Assembly (NCBI GenBank): GCA_947456855.1
Contig: CANGTR010000015.1
Coordinates: 1 to 35,759, forward strand
Length of the DNA: 35,759 nucleotides
From: Sphingobacteriia bacterium
GTDB taxonomy: Bacteria > Bacteroidota > Bacteroidia > Chitinophagales > Chitinophagaceae
Direction of reading: 5' to 3'
The notes beneath the pieces were generated by a model. The model was not told the origin of the DNA. It made no database searches and saw only the letters and a list, made by a program, of their open reading frames with translations. Each line of letters opens with the position of its first letter. The first letter of the stretch is position 1. Below, piece by piece: positions 32,762 through 35,759 of this stretch. The position numbers and the translations under genes were made by a program.

Positions 32762-33688
32762 GTGAAAGCGCAAATTTATAAATCTACAGGTTCTTGGTAT
32801 ATAGCCAAAGGCGAAGACGGAAGGATGTATAATGCCAGGGCAAAAGGTATTTTTAAGATTGATGGAATAACTTCTACCAACCCAATTGCAGTGGGTGATT
32901 TTGTGGAAATGGAAATTGAAACAATTGAGGAAGAGTCTGCCATCATCAATGAAATTTATGAACGCAATAACTATGTTGCGAGGGTTTCTCCACACAACAA
33001 ACATCTGCATCATATCATTGCTTCTAATCTCGATCAAAGTATGTTGTTCGCAACATTGAAAGAACCCAAAACCTCCCAAGGCTTTATAGATCGATTTTTA
33101 ATTTCTTGCGAATCACATCATATACCAGCAATCATCGTTTTTAATAAGGCAGATTTATATGGTAAAAAGGAAAAAGAAAGATACGAGCAGCTGAATGAAA
33201 TGTATACATCCATTGGCTATCAAGTAATTTTAACCAGTGTTCAAAATAGGGAAGGGTTAGATCAGGTAGCTCATTTATTGAAGAATAATGCAACCTTACT
33301 AAGTGGCCATAGCGGAGTAGGTAAATCTACATTGATCAATTATTTATTTCCTCAATTCAATTTAAAAACACAATCGGTAAGCGAATGGAGTGGCAAGGGT
33401 TTACATACTACTACTTTTGCGGAAATGTTCGATTTAGATGCAACCAGCCAAGTTATTGATACGCCTGGTGTAAGAGAGTTTGGCTTGGTAGACATTAGTA
33501 AACAAGAGCTCTCTCATTATTTTCCTGAAATGCGAAAATTATTGGTGCATTGTCAATTCAATAATTGTATGCATACCAATGAACCTGGTTGTGCAGTAAA
33601 AAAAGAGGTGGGAATTGGAAAAGTTTCAGAAGACCGTTATGTAAGTTATCTAACTATATTGGATAGCATGAACGATAAATCTTATTAA
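32762..33688 (+). CDS. rsgA: Ribosome small subunit-dependent GTPase A
   Basis: RsgA is a circularly permuted GTPase that acts late in 30S subunit maturation. The 308 residues show an N-terminal OB-fold (GDFVEMEIETIEEESAIINEI), then the GTPase motifs in permuted order: G4 NKADL near 130, G1 GHSGVGKST near 182 and G3 DTPGVREFG near 234. The C-terminal zinc module has Cys and His residues in HCQFNNCMHTNEPGC. The start is GTG at 32762, immediately downstream of a -7 box. No nearby ATG lies before the OB-fold. It is divergent from ubiE and its stop overlaps the lipoprotein gene's stop on the other strand by four bases. Confidence 0.95.
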   Translation: MKAQIYKSTGSWYIAKGEDGRMYNARAKGIFKIDGITSTNPIAVGDFVEMEIETIEEESAIINEIYERNNYVARVSPHNKHLHHIIASNLDQSMLFATLKEPKTSQGFIDRFLISCESHHIPAIIVFNKADLYGKKEKERYEQLNEMYTSIGYQVILTSVQNREGLDQVAHLLKNNATLLSGHSGVGKSTLINYLFPQFNLKTQSVSEWSGKGLHTTTFAEMFDLDATSQVIDTPGVREFGLVDISKQELSHYFPEMRKLLVHCQFNNCMHTNEPGCAVKKEVGIGKVSEDRYVSYLTILDSMNDKSY

Positions 33689-33900
33689 TAAATCAAGGGT
33701 TTATCCTTGGTGTATTTGGGGGCTTTCTTTAGTTTTTTATTATCAGAGAGCAATTTTTCAGCGCCTACATTTCTTCCATCTGATGGGCAAGCACGCTCTT
33801 GTTTAGCTGCACTAGAACCAGTGTTACCCCCAAGCCCTAATAACTTACAGGAAGAAAACAGCATAATTACAAACCCGTATTTTATTAGCATTTTTTGCAT
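33685..33900 (-). CDS. Small lipoprotein of unknown function
   Basis: This is a 71-residue protein with a lipoprotein signal: a short positive start, a hydrophobic stretch and lipobox LFSSC (Cys18). A second Met at residue 4 could also be the start. The mature part is short and polar. Its most distinctive piece is CPSDGRNVGAEKLLS, followed by a lysine-rich tail. I do not recognise a named family, though the CPSDGRNVGAE segment looks conserved rather than random. It converges on rsgA with four bases of overlap and lies downstream of the gamma-carbonic-anhydrase-like gene on the same strand. It probably sits in a membrane facing the periplasm. Confidence 0.6.
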   Translation of the reverse strand: MQKMLIKYGFVIMLFSSCKLLGLGGNTGSSAAKQERACPSDGRNVGAEKLLSDNKKLKKAPKYTKDKPLIY

Positions 33901-33943
33901 GGAAGTTTAAATTTAATGCATTTATAACGCATTTTTTGGGTGC

Positions 33944-34480
33944 TTATTTCAAAAAATGGTGGTTATAATCTTCAAACCAAGAAGCGTATTTCACATAATT
34001 ATTAGCAATACGGTTAATTTCTCCATGAATCATTGCCGGAGAAACATCTTTTACTTTTTTTGCTGGTACCCCTGCGTAGATACTTCCTTCTTCAACAACG
34101 GTGCCCTCCAATAAAACAGCTCCAGCAGCAATAATAGAGTTTGAATGAATCACACATCTGTCCATCACAATCGATCCCATACCAATCAACACATTGTCGT
34201 GTATGGTACAACCATGTACTAGGGCATTATGCCCAATAGAAACATTATTGCCAATATCTGTAGGATTTTTCTCGTAAGTACAATGAATTACGGCACCGTC
34301 TTGCACATTTACCTTATTGCCCATTTTAATAAAATGTACATCTCCTCTAATGACCGCATTAAACCAAATGCTACAAGCATCGCCCATTACCACATCACCA
34401 ACAATGGTTGCATTGGGTGCAATAAAACATTCGGATCCAAATTGAGGGTGTTTGCCCAAAACGGGTAGTATTGTTGCCAT
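33944..34480 (-). CDS. Gamma carbonic anhydrase-like protein (left-handed beta-helix)
   Basis: This 178-residue protein is built of hexapeptide repeats that form a left-handed beta-helix trimer, as in the gamma-carbonic-anhydrase/PaaY/YrdA group. The metal-binding histidines are visible in AVIHC and in SIGHNALVHGC. The repeat ladder (APNATIVGDVVMGDACSIWF, IHDNVLIGMGSIVMD, IIAAGAVLLEG) runs through most of the protein. YAGVPAKKVKDVS is the usual exit before the C-terminal helix. Activity as a carbonic anhydrase is uncertain in this subgroup, since several members lack the proton-shuttle glutamates. It is divergent from the aminotransferase, with a heptamer tandem repeat between them. Confidence 0.88.
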   Translation of the reverse strand: MATILPVLGKHPQFGSECFIAPNATIVGDVVMGDACSIWFNAVIRGDVHFIKMGNKVNVQDGAVIHCTYEKNPTDIGNNVSIGHNALVHGCTIHDNVLIGMGSIVMDRCVIHSNSIIAAGAVLLEGTVVEEGSIYAGVPAKKVKDVSPAMIHGEINRIANNYVKYASWFEDYNHHFLK

Positions 34481-34488
34481 AACAGAAT

Positions 34489-34565
34489 TATGAGATAAAA
34501 GATATGAGTTAAGAGATATGAGTTAAGAGATATGAGTTATGAGATAAAAGATATGAATTAAGAGA
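34489..34565. repeat. Heptamer tandem repeat, about 11 units
   Basis: The stretch divides into 11 consecutive 7-base units of the form WTAWRAG: TTATGAG, ATAAAAG, ATATGAG, TTAAGAG and so on. ATATGAGTTAAGAG is repeated exactly at 34503-34516 and 34517-34530, with near copies later. It starts nine bases upstream of the gamma-carbonic-anhydrase start and ends 53 bases before the aminotransferase start, so it occupies both upstream regions. Confidence 0.85.
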
Positions 34566-34606
34566 TATTATATGGTGAAGTTATTAAATATCCGCAATCT
34601 TCAATT

Positions 34607-34614
34607 AAGTTTGA
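34607..34614 (+). promoter_or_regulatory. -7 box directly before the aminotransferase gene
   Basis: TAAGTTTG is an exact TAnnTTTG match that ends four bases before the ATG at 34619, again predicting a leaderless or nearly leaderless transcript. The heptamer repeat lies just upstream. Confidence 0.45.
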
Positions 34615-34618
34615 CCTA

Positions 34619-35759
34619 TGAATTCTCGGCAATTATTTTTAACCCATGTGGCTCAAACTTCTGAAAAACCTATCGGAATAGAGATGGAGCGTGCCGCTGG
34701 TATTTATTTATGGGATAAATCGGGCAAACAGTATATTGACGGAATTGCTGGATTCAGTGTATGTAATATTGGTCATAGTCATCCTAAAGTGGTAAAAGCT
34801 GTACAAGATCAGGCAGCTGAATACATGCATGTGATTGTATATGGCGAGTTTATCGAAACGCCTCAAGTGGCTTATGCAAGTTTATTAGCCAAGTATTTAC
34901 CCGAACAATTAAACTGTGTTTATTTTACCAATAGTGGGGCCGAAGCAACAGAAGGTGCCATGAAATTGGCCAAACGAATTACCAACAGAACTAAAATCAT
35001 CGCATGTAAAAATGCCTATCATGGAAGTACACAGGGTGCTTTGAGTTTGATGGGCGATGAATATTGGAGAAATGCTTTCAGGCCACTCTTACCTGATGTT
35101 CATCATGTTGATTATGGAAGCGATGATTTATTAGCAGCAATTGATAAAAACACAGCATGCGTAGTGTTGGAAACGGTTCAAGCGGAAAGCGGTATCACTG
35201 CTCCATCTAAAGAATGGTTGCAAGCGGTTAGAAAAAAATGTGATGAATATTGTGTTCTATTGATTTTAGATGAAATACAAACAGGCTTCGGAAGAACAGG
35301 AACGCTTTGGGCCTTTGAACAATTTGGCATTGTGCCTGATATTTTATTATTAGGTAAAGCCTTGGGTGGAGGAATGCCATTGGGTGCATTTATATCGAGC
35401 ACCAAAATGATGAGTGCACTTACGCATGATCCGGTATTAGGGCATATTACCACATTTGGTGGACACCCTGTTTCTTGTGCAGCAGGCAAGGCAGCATTGG
35501 AAGTGTTAATGGATGAAAATCTATTGGCATCTGTTCAAGAGAAGCAGGCTTTTTTATTGAAATATTTAAAACACTCCGCAATTATTGATACAAATTGTTT
35601 TGGCTTATGGATGTCAATTCAGTTTAGTACAGCTGAGATTGCACAATCAATTATACATCGTTGTGTAGAAAATGGATTGGTTACCGATTGGTTTTTATTT
35701 GCACTAGATAGGTTGAGAATTGCACCACCATTGACTATTACTATAGAGCAATTGAAGGA
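34619..35759 (+). CDS. Class III aminotransferase, 3' end outside the window
   Basis: This is a PLP-dependent enzyme of the ornithine/acetylornithine/GABA aminotransferase class. The frame is open to the last base, with 380 codons present, and the stop lies beyond the window. Visible motifs are the PLP-phosphate loop NSGAEA at 105-110, the aromatic stacking segment NAYHGSTQGAL, the ring-nitrogen Asp218 in LDEIQTGFGRTG and the PLP-binding Lys247 in LLLGKALGGG. TTFGGHP near 278-284 also fits. The N-terminal ERAAGIYLWDKSGKQYIDG and GHSHPKVVKAV are typical. The substrate cannot be fixed from the sequence. About 20 to 50 residues are probably missing. The start at 34619 follows a -7 box by four bases. 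Confidence 0.9.

Noticed and set aside
1..35759. CRISPR arrays, insertion sequences, prophage or integron features
   Set aside because: No spaced direct repeats of CRISPR type, no transposase or integrase motifs and no phage genes were seen. The only tandem array is the heptamer repeat at 34489-34565.

Overview
The window is AT-rich chromosomal DNA of a Bacteroidota bacterium, most likely of the Chitinophagaceae type. The evidence is a PorT-family protein of the type IX secretion/gliding group encoded right after ubiE/menG, several exact TAnnTTTG promoter -7 boxes, few Shine-Dalgarno sequences, many secreted proteins and lipoproteins, and core-gene similarity to that group. The family placement is inference; no rRNA or complete tRNA gene is present to confirm it. 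It is a core-genome region with no insertion sequence, prophage or CRISPR array.

Layout. Positions 1-279 hold a terminator of an upstream gene and a small GC-rich island that ends in a second terminator (possible small RNA). A DUF2721 membrane protein (+) converges on two minus-strand ORFs that look like one membrane-spanning regulator split by a frameshift. Next come an ABC exporter (-) and a YkuK-type RNase H-fold protein (+). From 4.8 to 12.8 kb a long minus-strand block carries pheT, a small coiled-coil protein, zapA, rny, rplS, tatA, gatA and a lytic transglycosylase. This block covers tRNA charging and amidation, Z-ring assembly, RNA decay, ribosome assembly, Tat export and wall turnover.

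The 730-base gap between pheT and dnaB is the largest non-coding stretch. It holds a 114-base inverted-repeat structure, a perfect 10-bp hairpin, a cluster of DnaA-box-like words and an 11-bp inverted repeat in the dnaB leader. From 13.5 to 23.2 kb a compact plus-strand block carries dnaB, a lipase-like hydrolase, rsmE, an L,D-transpeptidase lipoprotein, a GNAT-like protein, dnaX and a thioredoxin-fold protein. The dnaX gene has an A10 run just after the clamp-loader core, where slippage in either direction would make a short gamma-like product.

At 23.2-26.6 kb a DtxR/MntR-family regulator is divergent from a TonB-dependent receptor. A perfect palindrome lies inside the receptor promoter, which suggests a metal-uptake switch. 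A CDGSH iron-sulfur protein and a CoA-binding protein follow. From 26.6 to 32.7 kb the minus strand carries comM/yifB, a MutS-family ATPase without mismatch-recognition domains, dihydroorotase, porT and ubiE/menG. rsgA (+) is divergent from ubiE. A small lipoprotein and a gamma-carbonic-anhydrase-like protein (-) follow. A heptamer tandem repeat then separates these from a class III aminotransferase that runs off the right edge.

The items most worth following up are the dnaX A10 slippage site, the frameshifted membrane regulator with its clustered half-sites, the metal operator, the structured elements upstream of dnaB, and the promoters whose -7 box sits only 4 to 6 bases before the start codon.
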